49,522 nucleotides of DNA from Anammoximicrobium sp032229885 (GCA_032229885.1 JAVYAJ010000128.1:1-49522); one strand, 5' to 3'; numbered from the stretch's first letter, positions 36,907 through 45,929 are shown. Numbers and translations: made by a program. Notes: generated by a model from the sequence alone, not told the origin.

Positions 36907-37794
36907 TCATTTCCAGGCGAAGTCGCGCCCGGTCAGTCGCTCGTAGGCCTCGATGTACATTTCGCGCGTCCGAGCGACGATCTCGTCGGGCAACGAAGGC
37001 GGATCGCTGTTCTTGTCCCATCCGGTCGCGGTGAGATGGTCGCGGACGAACTGTTTGTCGAAGGATGGCTGGCTGTGGCCCGGTTCATAGCGATCCGCGG
37101 GCCAGAAACGTGAAGCGTCGGGCGTCAGAACCTCGTCGATCAAGATCAGTTCGCCGTCGACGCGTCCCCATTCGAACTTGGTGTCGGCGATCAAAATACC
37201 GCGCGACCGCGCATATTCCGCGCCGCGGCAGTAGATCGCGATACTCCGGCGTCGCAGTTCCTCAGCCGTATCCCGACCGACCCGCTCGACCATCTGATCG
37301 AACGAGATGTTGATATCATGCCCGCTGGATTCCTTGGTGGCCGGCGTGAAGATGGGCTCGGACAGCTTCGCTCCTTGCGGCAAACCCGCGGGCAGCCCAA
37401 TGCCGCAGACCGTCTGGTTTTGCTGGTATTCTTTCCACCCCGACCCTTCGAGATACCCGCGTACGACGCACTCGATCGGCACGACATCGCACTTGCGGAC
37501 GATCATGCTGCGGCCCATCAGGCTGGCCACGTCGCAGTCGGCGGGCAGGTCGAGCGTTGTGACGTCGAGCGACAGGAGATGGTTCGGAGCCTGGAGCAGA
37601 TCGAACCAGAACGCGCTGATCTGCGTTAAGACCCGTCCCTTGTCCGGAATCGCCGTGGGCAAGATCCAATCGAACGCGCTGATGCGATCGCTGGCGATCA
37701 TCAGCAGGCGGTCGCCCAGGTCGTAGATATCTCGGACTTTGCCCCGCCGAACCGGACCGAGTGTAAGATTGGTCTGCAAAACCGCTTGACTCAT
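36907..37794 (-). CDS. purC: phosphoribosylaminoimidazole-succinocarboxamide (SAICAR) synthase
   Basis: This 295-residue protein carries out the ATP-dependent joining of CAIR and aspartate in purine synthesis. Visible motifs are RRGKVRDIYDLGDRLLMIAS, SDRISAFDWILPTAIPDKG, ECVVRGYLEGSGWKEY, ESSGHDINISFD, LIADTKFEWG, DEVLTPDASRFWPAD and SFDKQFVRDHL. The length matches the longer, yeast-like type rather than the short E. coli enzyme. AGGA lies nine bases before ATG 37792-37794; an upstream frame of 66 codons is open but unsupported. It stands alone without other purine genes nearby. Confidence 0.97.
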   Translation of the reverse strand: MSQAVLQTNLTLGPVRRGKVRDIYDLGDRLLMIASDRISAFDWILPTAIPDKGRVLTQISAFWFDLLQAPNHLLSLDVTTLDLPADCDVASLMGRSMIVRKCDVVPIECVVRGYLEGSGWKEYQQNQTVCGIGLPAGLPQGAKLSEPIFTPATKESSGHDINISFDQMVERVGRDTAEELRRRSIAIYCRGAEYARSRGILIADTKFEWGRVDGELILIDEVLTPDASRFWPADRYEPGHSQPSFDKQFVRDHLTATGWDKNSDPPSLPDEIVARTREMYIEAYERLTGRDFAWK

Positions 37795-38228
37795 GATTGT
37801 CTTCCTACGGCGTGATGAAGCGATACGGCGCGCAGTTCGATACGGAACCGCGCAGCGCGGGCTGCGTGCGTCGTCAAGCCTTGGACGTCGGGGGCAGCCG
37901 CAAACGCCAGATCGCGGAAATTCCGCGTGTTGGCGCGTGCGGCTGACGACCAAGCAAAACTGGACAACGCGCGAGTTCTTGCCACGAGGCACGAGTTGCC
38001 GTTGCGCGAAGTATAGTCAAAGTCTGTGACAGACGGTAAATATAGCGTTAACGAGCCGACCGGACGAGGCGGCATCGGCCGGGCGGCGGACGCCGGGCTC
38101 GTCGTCGATCGAAGTCCAACGTGGTGCGCGGCGAGCGGCTAGCCGGTTCAGGCGGACGCACTGGCGTTCGCGTCCGACAGACGCCGGCCGATTTCCCTAT
38201 CACGACATGCCCCGAGGAAGCAGCGAGC
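37795..38228. other. intergenic region between divergent genes
   Basis: It holds the promoters for purC (minus) and the GH10-like gene (plus), but no consensus stands out. No gene or repeat was seen. Confidence 0.4.
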
Positions 38229-39707
38229 ATGGGTGCTTATCGCTTTGCCACGCCCCCGCGCGAACAACTGCAGGGTGACGCGATCGACCAGATCTACATT
38301 GCCGGGTTGGATTGTCTGCCCACCTTTTGCCGCAAGACGTGGGAAAGCCCAGAGCTGTTGCGACTGGAACGCGATGACAGCGAATCCGCTCGGGTATACG
38401 TTCCCTGGCATGTCGAGGGCCACGGCCGATTGCTGCTGTGCACGGCGACGCTGATGGAGCGCGACGAACTATACGATTTGACACTGGAACTGGCCCGTGG
38501 GACGCTGTCGCGACTGCGGACCAAAGCCGAGGCCTGGAAGCTGGCCGGGCTGTGCGTGCCAACCTCTTTGGCGACGGACATTCAGGCGGCGTGTCGGACC
38601 TTCATCGGTGCGGTGGCGCGGCGCGGCGACGCGGCGGCCACCGAGGCGGCTGGGACAACGATCCGTCGGTGCCTGGACGCCGTGGCGGCGTTGGGCGGCG
38701 AGTATGCTCGGCAGGCGCTCCGCTATCGGGGCGAGGTCAACCACCCGTTGCCCACCCTGCTGGCTGGCGACGTGGGCAACGAACCCATGCCTGTCAATGC
38801 CGAGCCGATGTTTCGGGCGACCTTCAATGCGGCCTACGTGCCGGTGCGTTGGAGTGATATCCAGACCGGGCCGGATCAGTGGGATTGGACGCAGTGCGAT
38901 CGACAGGTGCAGTGGTGCTATCGCAACGGTCTGAAGATCATCGCCGGGCCGCTCGTACGGCTGGATCGCACCAGCGTGCCCGCGTGGGTTTCCGAAGCGA
39001 CCGCGGACCACGGGGCGGTTGCCAAAGCGGCGCGGCGGCTTGTCGAAGCTGCCGTCGATCGCTATCGGAACCAGGTTCACCTCTGGCACGCCGTGGCGAC
39101 AAGCTGCGACTCGAGGCTGAGTGAGGATCAGAAGCTGCGGCTGAGCGTGTCGCTGGTCGACGCCGCCCGGCGCCAAGACCCGCGGACTCCCGTCTTCGTC
39201 AGTGTAGACCAGCCGTTTGGCGAGTCGGCCGCGATCGAGGACGGCGTGCTGACGCCGCTGCAGTTCGTCGATTTTTTGCTCCGCGCCGGCGCGAACGTGG
39301 CCGCGATCGGCCTCGAGATCGATTATGGTTATTGGCCGCACGGCGTGCTGCCCCGAGACGTGCTGGAGGTTGCCGACCAGATCGAGCTGTGGGCTCTGCT
39401 CGGGCTGCCGCTGATCACGATGTTCACCATTCCCAGCGATGCGAGCCGCGACGCATTGGCCACGGACGGCCGCGGGATTCTGTCCGCGGCCTTTTCGGGC
39501 GGTCCTTCGCCCCACGAGCAGAAGCGGTTGGTGGATCAACTGTTTCCCGCGCTGCTGGCCAAGCAGTCTGTCCAGGCGTTGGTCTGGAGCCAGGTCTTCG
39601 ATTCATTGCCGCATCGCCTGGCCCACGCGGGGCTGTTCAATGGCCAGTCGCTGCCGAAGCCGGCGCTGAGTTCGCTGCTGGCGCTCCGTCGCGAGCACCT
39701 GGCCTGA
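38229..39707 (+). CDS. GH10-fold protein lacking catalytic glutamates
   Basis: This 492-residue protein has no signal peptide. Residues 1-165 form an N-terminal beta-rich domain that I do not recognise. Residues about 185-480 resemble the GH10 (xylanase) barrel: FNAAYVPVRWSDIQTGPDQW, VQWCYRNGLKIIAGPLV, GANVAAIGLEIDYGYW, ELWALLGLPLITMFTIPSD and a final LVWSQVFDSLPHRLAHAGLF. In active GH10 enzymes the acid/base lies in WDVVNE and the nucleophile in TE-D/F; here those places read LWHAVATSCD and LITMFTIPSD, so both Glu appear missing. It may bind sugar without cutting it, or have another activity. GAGGAAG precedes ATG 38229. Confidence 0.78.
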   Translation: MGAYRFATPPREQLQGDAIDQIYIAGLDCLPTFCRKTWESPELLRLERDDSESARVYVPWHVEGHGRLLLCTATLMERDELYDLTLELARGTLSRLRTKAEAWKLAGLCVPTSLATDIQAACRTFIGAVARRGDAAATEAAGTTIRRCLDAVAALGGEYARQALRYRGEVNHPLPTLLAGDVGNEPMPVNAEPMFRATFNAAYVPVRWSDIQTGPDQWDWTQCDRQVQWCYRNGLKIIAGPLVRLDRTSVPAWVSEATADHGAVAKAARRLVEAAVDRYRNQVHLWHAVATSCDSRLSEDQKLRLSVSLVDAARRQDPRTPVFVSVDQPFGESAAIEDGVLTPLQFVDFLLRAGANVAAIGLEIDYGYWPHGVLPRDVLEVADQIELWALLGLPLITMFTIPSDASRDALATDGRGILSAAFSGGPSPHEQKRLVDQLFPALLAKQSVQALVWSQVFDSLPHRLAHAGLFNGQSLPKPALSSLLALRREHLA

Positions 39708-39884
39708 GGTCCGAGCCGCTCTCGCGTCGTCCCGTGGCCAGGCGTCGCCCGCGAGTGCGCGGTCGCCCTTGGCCGACCGTGTCGGACGCTCGGCAGTACG
39801 TTGGGCCGCCAGCGGGGCGGGCTCGCAAATCCCGTGCAGAACGCGTCGTTTCGCGCCGCGGCATCGGCCAGTCGGTTCGCGTTG

Positions 39885-42290
39885 TCAGACTGCCTTTTCC
39901 GCCATCTCGCCCGCGGCGTACTTTTGCCGCAATTCAAACAACTCGTGCAGACGATCGGCAATTCGCCGATTGACCGTCCCGGCAGGATACTGGCCGTGTT
40001 CGTCGAGCTCGCCGGCCGGCCAGCCGGTCAGCAGACTCAGCGCCTGGTCCACCGTCTCGATCGGCCACACGTGGAAGCGGCCCGCTTCGACGGCGGCAGT
40101 CACGTCGCCGCGCAGCATCAAGTGCTTGACGTTCGAGATCGGGATCAGCACCCCTTGGTCGCCCGTCAGCCCCCGCGTGCGGCAGGTGTCGAAAAACCCT
40201 TCGATTTTTTCGTTCACCCCGCCGATCGGTTGAACCTGGCCATGCTGGTTGAGCGAACCGGTGACCGCCCGAGATTGCTTGATCCCCACGTTGCCCAGCG
40301 CCGACAGCAGCGCGCACAGTTCGGCGACCGACGCGCTGTCGCCATCGATCATGCCGTAGGACTGTTCGAATACCAGGCTTGCCGAAACGCACAGGGGATG
40401 GCGCTGCGCATAGCGGTGGGACAACAGCGACGCCAGGATCAACACGCCCTTCGAGTGAATGGCGCCGCCCAACTCGACCTCGCGTTCGATATCGATCACC
40501 TCGCCTTTGCCCACACGCGCGGTGGCGGTGATCCGCGAGGGCCGGCCAAATCTGAAATTGCCCACTTGCAACACGGCCAGCCCATTCACCTGGCCGACGA
40601 CGGCGCCCGTGGTGTCGATCAGCAACATGCCGCGGCGGATCTCCTCGAGCGTTCGTTCCCGGAGACGCTCGGCGCGGTACACCTGCTTGTCGATCGCCTG
40701 CTGAACGTGCTCGGCGGATACGTGCGGGGCGTGCGCTTGGGCCGCCCAGTAGTCGGCTTCACGCAACAGGTCCGCGACCGTCCGCATGTGCGTCGTCAGT
40801 TTTTCCGAATCGGCCGCAACGCGGGCGCTATGTTCCAAGACGCGAGCCACCGCCGAGCGGTCGAACGGCAATCCGCCCTCGCGACGGGCCAACGTCGCGA
40901 TCAGCCGAGCCGACAAGCGGCAGTTGTCGGGCGTCCGTTCCATCTGTTCCTCGAAATCGGCGGCCACCTTGAACAGCTCGCCGAAATCCCGGTCGTACTC
41001 GCACAACAAGTAGTACAGCAAGCGGTCGCCGAGCAGCACCACCTTGACGTCCAAGGGAATTGGTTCGGGCTCGAGCGACACGGTGCTGAATACGCCGAGA
41101 CTTTCGCCCAGCGACTCGATCTTGATATGCCGCGAGTGCAGTGCCCGTTTGAGCGTCTCCCACGCAAACGGCTGCTGCAGCAGGCGAATCGCCTCGATCA
41201 CGAGATAGCCGCCGTTGGCCTCGTGCAGCGCGCCCGGTTTGATCAACGAGAAGTCCGTGACCAGCGTTCCCATCTGCGTCTCGTGCTCGACCCTACCGAT
41301 CAGGTTCACGTAGCTGGGGTGTTCCAGGTAGACCACCGGCGCGCCTTTTTTCCGACCGTTGGTGACGATTGGGTTGGCGCGATACGCGTCGATCGGCCGC
41401 CGGCGTTTCATGGCGTCTCCGCCATCGTCATCGGTTGAACAAAAGTCGTCCGCTCGTTCGATCACGTTTCGTCCGAGCGCCTCCAGATGCGCGAGGACTT
41501 GAGGTTGATCGGTGTACTGCCCCTGCAACTGGGCCAACAAGTCGCCCACGACGCGCTGCGCAGCCGCTTGGTTGATCTCCTTGATCTTGCGACGGACCTC
41601 GTTTCGCCAGTGCGGCATCTGTTCGACCAGCACCCGCAACTCGTCCTGCAATTCATCGACTGCCCGCTGGATCTGCTCGCGCTGCTTGGAGTCGAGCTTT
41701 TCGTACTGCTCGGGCGTCAACACCTCGCCGTCCTGCACGGGAGCCAGGGCAAACCCGCCGGGTGTCCGGATCAACTGAATGCCCTGCTGCTCGGCTTGTT
41801 CGGTCAAGTGCTGAAAGGCTTTGGCATGTCGTTCCTTGGCCTCGTCTTCGACCTCTTGCAGCCGCATCCGATGCTCCTCCATCTCGAGGGCCGCCGGAAT
41901 CGACGTGCGCAGATCTTCAACCAAGACGTTCAGGTCGGCTGTCAGTTCGGCGCCGCGCCCGGCGCGCAGCCGCAACGCGCGGGGCCGGTGCGGATCGGCA
42001 AAGTTATTCACGTAACACCAGTCGTCCGGCTGTGGTTCGTCGGCCGATTTCTGTTCCAGGAACGACTCGACGATCGTCCGCTTGCCCACGCCCGGCGGGC
42101 CTAGCGCGTACAGGTTATAACCTTCGCGACGGATCGAGATGCCGAAGCGGATCGCATCCAAAGCGCGCGTCTGGCCGACGAACGCGTCCAGGTCGGGCAA
42201 CTCGTCCGTGGTTTCGAAGTCGAATTGCGCAGGATCGCACCGCCAGCTCAACTGCGAGGGCGCGAGACCTTTAATGTCGGTGTTGTCCAT
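39885..42290 (-). CDS. Lon-like ATP-dependent protease (LonB/YcbZ-type)
   Basis: This 801-residue protein has an N-terminal AAA-type region with Walker A GPPGVGKRT (about 64-72), a long coiled-coil insertion (about 125-275), the rest of the AAA domain (LVTDFSLIKPGALHEANGGY, VVLLGDRLLYYLL) and a C-terminal Lon protease domain. The catalytic pair is Ser652 (GDSAS) and Lys695 (GGVNEKI), 43 residues apart as in E. coli Lon (679/722). It is unlike classical Lon: there is no N-terminal substrate domain and the coiled coil sits inside the AAA region, as in the LonB/YcbZ-like group. It is a cytoplasmic protease; substrates are unknown. AAAGG precedes the ATG. It is convergent with the GH10-like gene. 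Confidence 0.92.
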   Translation of the reverse strand: MDNTDIKGLAPSQLSWRCDPAQFDFETTDELPDLDAFVGQTRALDAIRFGISIRREGYNLYALGPPGVGKRTIVESFLEQKSADEPQPDDWCYVNNFADPHRPRALRLRAGRGAELTADLNVLVEDLRTSIPAALEMEEHRMRLQEVEDEAKERHAKAFQHLTEQAEQQGIQLIRTPGGFALAPVQDGEVLTPEQYEKLDSKQREQIQRAVDELQDELRVLVEQMPHWRNEVRRKIKEINQAAAQRVVGDLLAQLQGQYTDQPQVLAHLEALGRNVIERADDFCSTDDDGGDAMKRRRPIDAYRANPIVTNGRKKGAPVVYLEHPSYVNLIGRVEHETQMGTLVTDFSLIKPGALHEANGGYLVIEAIRLLQQPFAWETLKRALHSRHIKIESLGESLGVFSTVSLEPEPIPLDVKVVLLGDRLLYYLLCEYDRDFGELFKVAADFEEQMERTPDNCRLSARLIATLARREGGLPFDRSAVARVLEHSARVAADSEKLTTHMRTVADLLREADYWAAQAHAPHVSAEHVQQAIDKQVYRAERLRERTLEEIRRGMLLIDTTGAVVGQVNGLAVLQVGNFRFGRPSRITATARVGKGEVIDIEREVELGGAIHSKGVLILASLLSHRYAQRHPLCVSASLVFEQSYGMIDGDSASVAELCALLSALGNVGIKQSRAVTGSLNQHGQVQPIGGVNEKIEGFFDTCRTRGLTGDQGVLIPISNVKHLMLRGDVTAAVEAGRFHVWPIETVDQALSLLTGWPAGELDEHGQYPAGTVNRRIADRLHELFELRQKYAAGEMAEKAV

Positions 42291-42734
42291 GACGGCCTTT
42301 CATTGGGGAAGCTTGCTCCGCTCGCGGCTGCACGATCCGGCCTGGTGCTTCGTGCCGTTCGAACTGGCGTTTGGTCGGGCGGACCTCGGTCCGCCTTTAC
42401 CCCACCGGTATCGGTGCGCGACCCGCCATTTTCATCCACGCGCGATATAGGTTCCCATGATTTTGGGCCTGGGGCAAGCTGCATCCCGGGCGCCCTCTCG
42501 CACAGCGTTTCGGATACGGCGCCCCGCGTATAAGATATTTGACGGCTCGACCCTCGCGGCGTCTCGCGAAAATCAACATCCGTCGGATGGTGGAAAGACT
42601 TCACTTCTTCGACCTTGATCGGTAAGATACCACAGGTCGTTCGAGGATCGCGGCTCGAGGAAGGCGCGTTGGGCGCCGGCCGAAGCCGTTATTTGGTTCA
42701 GTTGTGTGTTTTTGGGAAAAAGGGGATACAGCGT
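42291..42734. other. intergenic region
   Basis: It holds the upstream regions of the Lon-like gene (minus) and the candidate selenoprotein gene (plus). No promoter consensus, repeat or gene is evident. Confidence 0.4.
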
Positions 42735-43295
42735 ATGAAAGCCGTTTGTTGTTGGGCGAGCGCTGCTCTGCTGTTGTGCACGGCTGCCTCGTGTGTTCAG
42801 GCGGAAGGGCCGGCAAGCGGGCTGGCCGCAGGTACGCCGATCGGCACGTACACGGGCATCAAGAGCGCAGGCGCTGACGACGGTATCAGTATCGGCAAAG
42901 CATTGTGTTATACGTGACGGCTCGGCAGCCGTCCGGTCGCCCTGGTTTTTGCCAAGGCGCCCAGTGACGACTTGGCCAGTTTGGCCAAGCAGCTCGACAA
43001 GCTTGTTGCGGACAACAACGACAAAAAGTTTGCGGCGGTGATCAACTTCCTCGGTCAACCGACGGATGAGCATCACGCAAAGGTTGCTGATTTTGCGACG
43101 AAGAACGGTTTGACACACGTGTCGTTGACGATCGCGCCCGAGGCGAGCCGGATGAAGCTCAGCGATCAGGCCGAAGTCACCGCGATCTACTACAAGCGCA
43201 AGATCGTGAAAACGTCGCGTTCCGCCGCCGTGGGCGGCCTCGACGACCAGGCAGTCAAGAACATCATCGCGGGGGCGCACGAGATCCTCGACTGA
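42735..43295 (+). CDS. candidate selenoprotein: exported thioredoxin-like protein with CxxU motif (in-frame TGA at codon 61)
   Basis: Read straight through one in-frame TGA (42915-42917), this is a 186-residue protein. A signal peptide (ASAALLLCTAASCVQA) precedes a short segment ending GKALCYT, then the TGA, then RLGSRPVALVFAKAPSDD. The frame continues with thioredoxin-like sequence (KFAAVINFLGQPTDEHHAK, THVSLTIAPEASRMKL, AEVTAIYYKRKIV) to a TGA stop, and a terminator follows at 43326. From memory, planctomycete relatives have CYRCKYGSRP-like CxxC here, so TGA falls exactly on the second redox Cys, giving Cys58-Tyr-Thr-Sec61. Both pieces share one frame, so it is not a frameshift. AGGGG precedes ATG 42735. 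Alternatives: a nonsense mutation (TGC or TGT to TGA) or a sequencing error. Export and disulphide/peroxide redox work are inferred. Confidence 0.65.
42935..42961 (+). promoter_or_regulatory. candidate bacterial SECIS hairpin
   Basis: After the TGA, GG (bulged U) CGCC, a C-A mismatch and UGG pair with CCA, GGCG and CC around the loop UUUUUG (42946-42951). The loop begins 28 bases after the TGA, within the range I recall for bacterial SECIS elements. A second perfect hairpin, GACGGCT-CGGC-AGCCGTC (42916-42933), starts inside the TGA codon itself. Energy and SelB recognition cannot be judged here. Confidence 0.4.
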
Positions 43296-43325
43296 CGGCC
43301 CAGCTCCAACGTCTTGACATCAGCT

Positions 43326-43359
43326 AAGCACGCCCCGCAGCGCGCTGCGGGGCGTGCTT
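43326..43359 (+). terminator. perfect 34-base palindrome, terminator
   Basis: AAGCACGCCCCGCAGC and its exact complement form a stem that starts 30 bases after the stop of the candidate selenoprotein gene. The T-run after it is poor (TTCATT), so termination may be moderate, and the palindrome may act on both strands. Confidence 0.65.
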
Positions 43360-43646
43360 CATTCTGATAGGGCGCGCACAACGGATGACGCCGCACACGC
43401 GCAACAGGCCGATTGTCCGATACTGGGCGTCTCGATCGGTATGCGGCGCGGGGCCGTAACGACAAGGATCGCTGGCCGGTGTCGCCCGCTCGTGCCTTGC
43501 CCAATCGTCATTTTTCGGGTTGCCGCACTTGCCGGCGTGCGGGATTCCGGCGGTCCAACGACCGCAACTGCCTCAAAGTCCTAGCCTTGACGACGTACCG
43601 GAGTATCACTGTGCTTCTTTCCTGCGCATCCGTTCGGAGACCGATT

Positions 43647-44369
43647 ATGCGTTGGTTCGCGCTGTTTCTTGTCGCTGGGATGCTCGTCCCGTTTTGTTCG
43701 GGTTGCGGCCGACAGCCTGCGAGCCGGGCGAGTGGCGCACCGTCTGACGCATTGCCGGGCGATGGCCTGGATCCCAAACCGCCACTTGCGGACTCGGCGG
43801 CCGCAGATTCCCGCTCGACGCGTCCGGAGGCGGCCAGCCAGGTGAACGGCGCACAAATCACGGCGACGCCCACGGTGCAAAGCTGGAACGACGTCGAGCG
43901 TTGGATTGCGGCACAGAAGGGCAAGGTGGTGATCGTCGATCTATGGTCCACCTGGTGCGCGCCATGCGTTCGCGAGTTTCCTGATCTGGCCGAGTTGGCT
44001 CGCACCTTTCCAGACGATGTTGTGTGCCTCGGGTTCAACCTGGATTATTCGGGCGCAGCCGACGAGAATCTCGAATCGATCCGCCAGTCGGTCGCGGAAT
44101 TCCTGGCCAAACAAAATGCGCATTTTCCGAACGCTGTTTCGACCGATCCGGCTGACGACGTGTTTCATCGGCTCGAGTTGGCGTCCATCCCGGCGGTCTT
44201 GGTGTATGATCGCGAGGGTCGGTTGAACAAGCGCTTTGACAACGATGACGCGCAATATGGCGACGCAGGCTTTACCTACGCGGAACACGTCGTCCCCTGG
44301 CTGGAGCGTCTGCGAGTCGCCACTGCGGCGGGATCCGTCGGGGCGACCGAGCAGGCCGCGGGCGGCTAG
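43647..44369 (+). CDS. TlpA/ResA-like thioredoxin-fold lipoprotein
   Basis: This 240-residue lipoprotein has the signal peptide FALFLVAGMLVPFCSG followed by lipobox Cys20. After a low-complexity linker, the thioredoxin-like domain has GKVVIVDLWSTWCAPCVREF (Cys104 and Cys107) and the cis-proline region ELASIPAVLVYDREGRL. Such proteins reduce or exchange disulphides outside the cytoplasm, for example for cytochrome c maturation. GGAGA lies eight bases before ATG 43647. It follows the candidate CxxU protein by about 350 bases with a terminator in between, so the two are separately transcribed but both are exported redox proteins. Confidence 0.9.
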   Translation: MRWFALFLVAGMLVPFCSGCGRQPASRASGAPSDALPGDGLDPKPPLADSAAADSRSTRPEAASQVNGAQITATPTVQSWNDVERWIAAQKGKVVIVDLWSTWCAPCVREFPDLAELARTFPDDVVCLGFNLDYSGAADENLESIRQSVAEFLAKQNAHFPNAVSTDPADDVFHRLELASIPAVLVYDREGRLNKRFDNDDAQYGDAGFTYAEHVVPWLERLRVATAAGSVGATEQAAGG

Positions 44370-44843
44370 ATGATGGCTGGGTCTTCGCCCACGCCAAGGA
44401 TGTAGTTCAAAAGGATTTTGCGACCTTTGAGAACGGTCGGACGCACAGCCGCAAACAGGCGTCTTCTGGGTCCGCCGCGTCTGGGCCGTCTTTCCGTCAG
44501 GGCGTCTGATTTCATAAAGACGTTTGGAGTCAAGCCTTTACGCCGCCGAAAGGCCACGACCAACCCGTGCACCACGAGTGTACGAGACGCGCGCATCGCA
44601 CCCGAAACTCATACCCAAAGGCACTAATTCCGCGGGTTGCAGCGAACGACGCGCGAACGGCTGGCTGCGCGTCCGTTCGCGATGTTTCGCGGGGCTCGGA
44701 ATGACGCCTCGTAGGCCGGGCTGCAGTTTGCCTTTTCCCGACGGAACTTGGGTGTGATGCGGACGGGCCCTCTCGCGGCGGGGTGGCAAGGGCGTCGGCT
44801 CGCGCGTGCACAGCGTCTGGCGACATTCAACCCGGCCGCGCGG
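44370..44843. other. intergenic region between convergent genes
   Basis: No gene is supported. A 76-codon open minus frame (44366-44596) has no start signal or domain. Around 44680-44712 is a GATGTTTCGCGGGGCTCGGA fragment resembling worn interspersed sequence. Confidence 0.4.
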
Positions 44844-45872
44844 CTACTCGATCCGTTCTTTGGCCGGCGCACCCGGCGTTTCACGCACGTATCGCGGAAC
44901 GGCATATCCCGGCAACCGGACGGTCAATTGGGCGATCAGTTGACGGCCGACCTCCTCGGTTGTTTCAAAATGCGCGGCGCCGCGGACCCGATCCAATTGG
45001 TGCAGATAGTAAGGCAAGACGCGGCAGTCCAGCAGGCGTTCCGACAATTCGCACAACGCGTCGACGTCGTCATTCACGCCGCGCAGCAGGACCGCCTGAT
45101 TCAGCACGGGGATCCCGGCGTCCACCAGCCGGCTCAACGCGGTGGCCACGTTGTCGTCTATTTCCCGCGCATGATTGGTGTGCACAACCAGGAACGGAAC
45201 CAGCCGCGTTCCTCGCAGCCACGCGATCAACTCGTCCGTCACTCGCTGAGGAATCACGATCGGCAGCCGTGTATGGACGCGGAGGCGTCTGAGATGAGCA
45301 ACGTCCGCCAGCCGTGTCGCCAGATCGGCCAACAGATCATCGTTCAGCGTCAACGGGTCGCCGCCGCTCAGGATCACTTCGGTCAAGGACGGATCCGACT
45401 GGATCTGGGCGACCGCGGCGGCCCAACGAGCCTGGAGCCCGTGGCTCGTGGCGTACGGATATTCGCGTCGAAAACAGTATCGGCAATGGACGGCGCAAGC
45501 GCCGGTCGTTATCATCAACGCCCGCCCGCGGTATTTGCGCAGCAGTCCCGGCCCCTGTTGCGCCGCCAGGTCTCCGACGGGGTCTGACGTGAAGCCCGGC
45601 GCCGGCGCGAGTTCGTCCTCGAGCGGCAATACCTGGCGCAGCAGCGGGTCGTACGGATTGCCTCGTTCCATGCGGGCGAGATACGCGAGAGGAACAAAGA
45701 CGGGAAAGTCGCGGCTGGCGCGAATCGCGGCCGCTTCCCAAGCCGGCGGCAGGCCCAGCCGGCGACACAGTTCGACCGGGTCGCGCACCGCCGTCTGCAT
45801 GGCGTCGCGCCACGTGCGGCACGATGTGACCTCGGCGCCGGAGGGATTGTACCCAGAGTTTTGAATTGCCAT
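44844..45872 (-). CDS. epmB: EF-P beta-lysylation protein EpmB (radical SAM lysine 2,3-aminomutase-like)
   Basis: This 342-residue protein is a radical-SAM aminomutase. It has the iron-sulphur motif TTGACAVHCRYCFRREYPY (Cys-x3-Cys-x2-Cys), LTEVILSGGDPLTLNDD, RLPIVIPQRVTDEL, FLVVHTNHAREID and LPYYLHQLDRVRGAAHF. The N-terminus WRDAMQTAVRDPVELCRRL matches E. coli EpmB, and the C-terminus is short, unlike KamA, supporting EpmB. It converts lysine to (R)-beta-lysine, which EpmA attaches to EF-P. It is divergent from efp (57 bases apart) with epmA downstream of efp, so the complete EF-P modification set is present. No clear ribosome-binding site precedes ATG 45872. Confidence 0.93.
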   Translation of the reverse strand: MAIQNSGYNPSGAEVTSCRTWRDAMQTAVRDPVELCRRLGLPPAWEAAAIRASRDFPVFVPLAYLARMERGNPYDPLLRQVLPLEDELAPAPGFTSDPVGDLAAQQGPGLLRKYRGRALMITTGACAVHCRYCFRREYPYATSHGLQARWAAAVAQIQSDPSLTEVILSGGDPLTLNDDLLADLATRLADVAHLRRLRVHTRLPIVIPQRVTDELIAWLRGTRLVPFLVVHTNHAREIDDNVATALSRLVDAGIPVLNQAVLLRGVNDDVDALCELSERLLDCRVLPYYLHQLDRVRGAAHFETTEEVGRQLIAQLTVRLPGYAVPRYVRETPGAPAKERIE

Positions 45873-45889
45873 GTTTATGGCAGTATCGT
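45861..45889 (+). promoter_or_regulatory. candidate efp promoter
   Basis: TTGAAT (45861-45866), a 17-base spacer and TATCGT (45884-45889) form a plausible sigma-70 promoter 40 bases before the efp GTG start. It overlaps the epmB start codon region on the other strand. Confidence 0.45.
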
Positions 45890-45929
45890 AACGGTTTCAA
45901 TCACAGAATCGAAGTGGGGACCAGAACCA

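Noticed and set aside
39801..41438. 545-codon open plus frame opposite the Lon-like protease
   Set aside because: Shadow frame; the minus strand holds the catalytic Ser/Lys and Walker motifs.
42735..43295. Frameshift as explanation for the interrupted thioredoxin-like gene
   Set aside because: Both halves are in the same frame; only a single TGA separates them.
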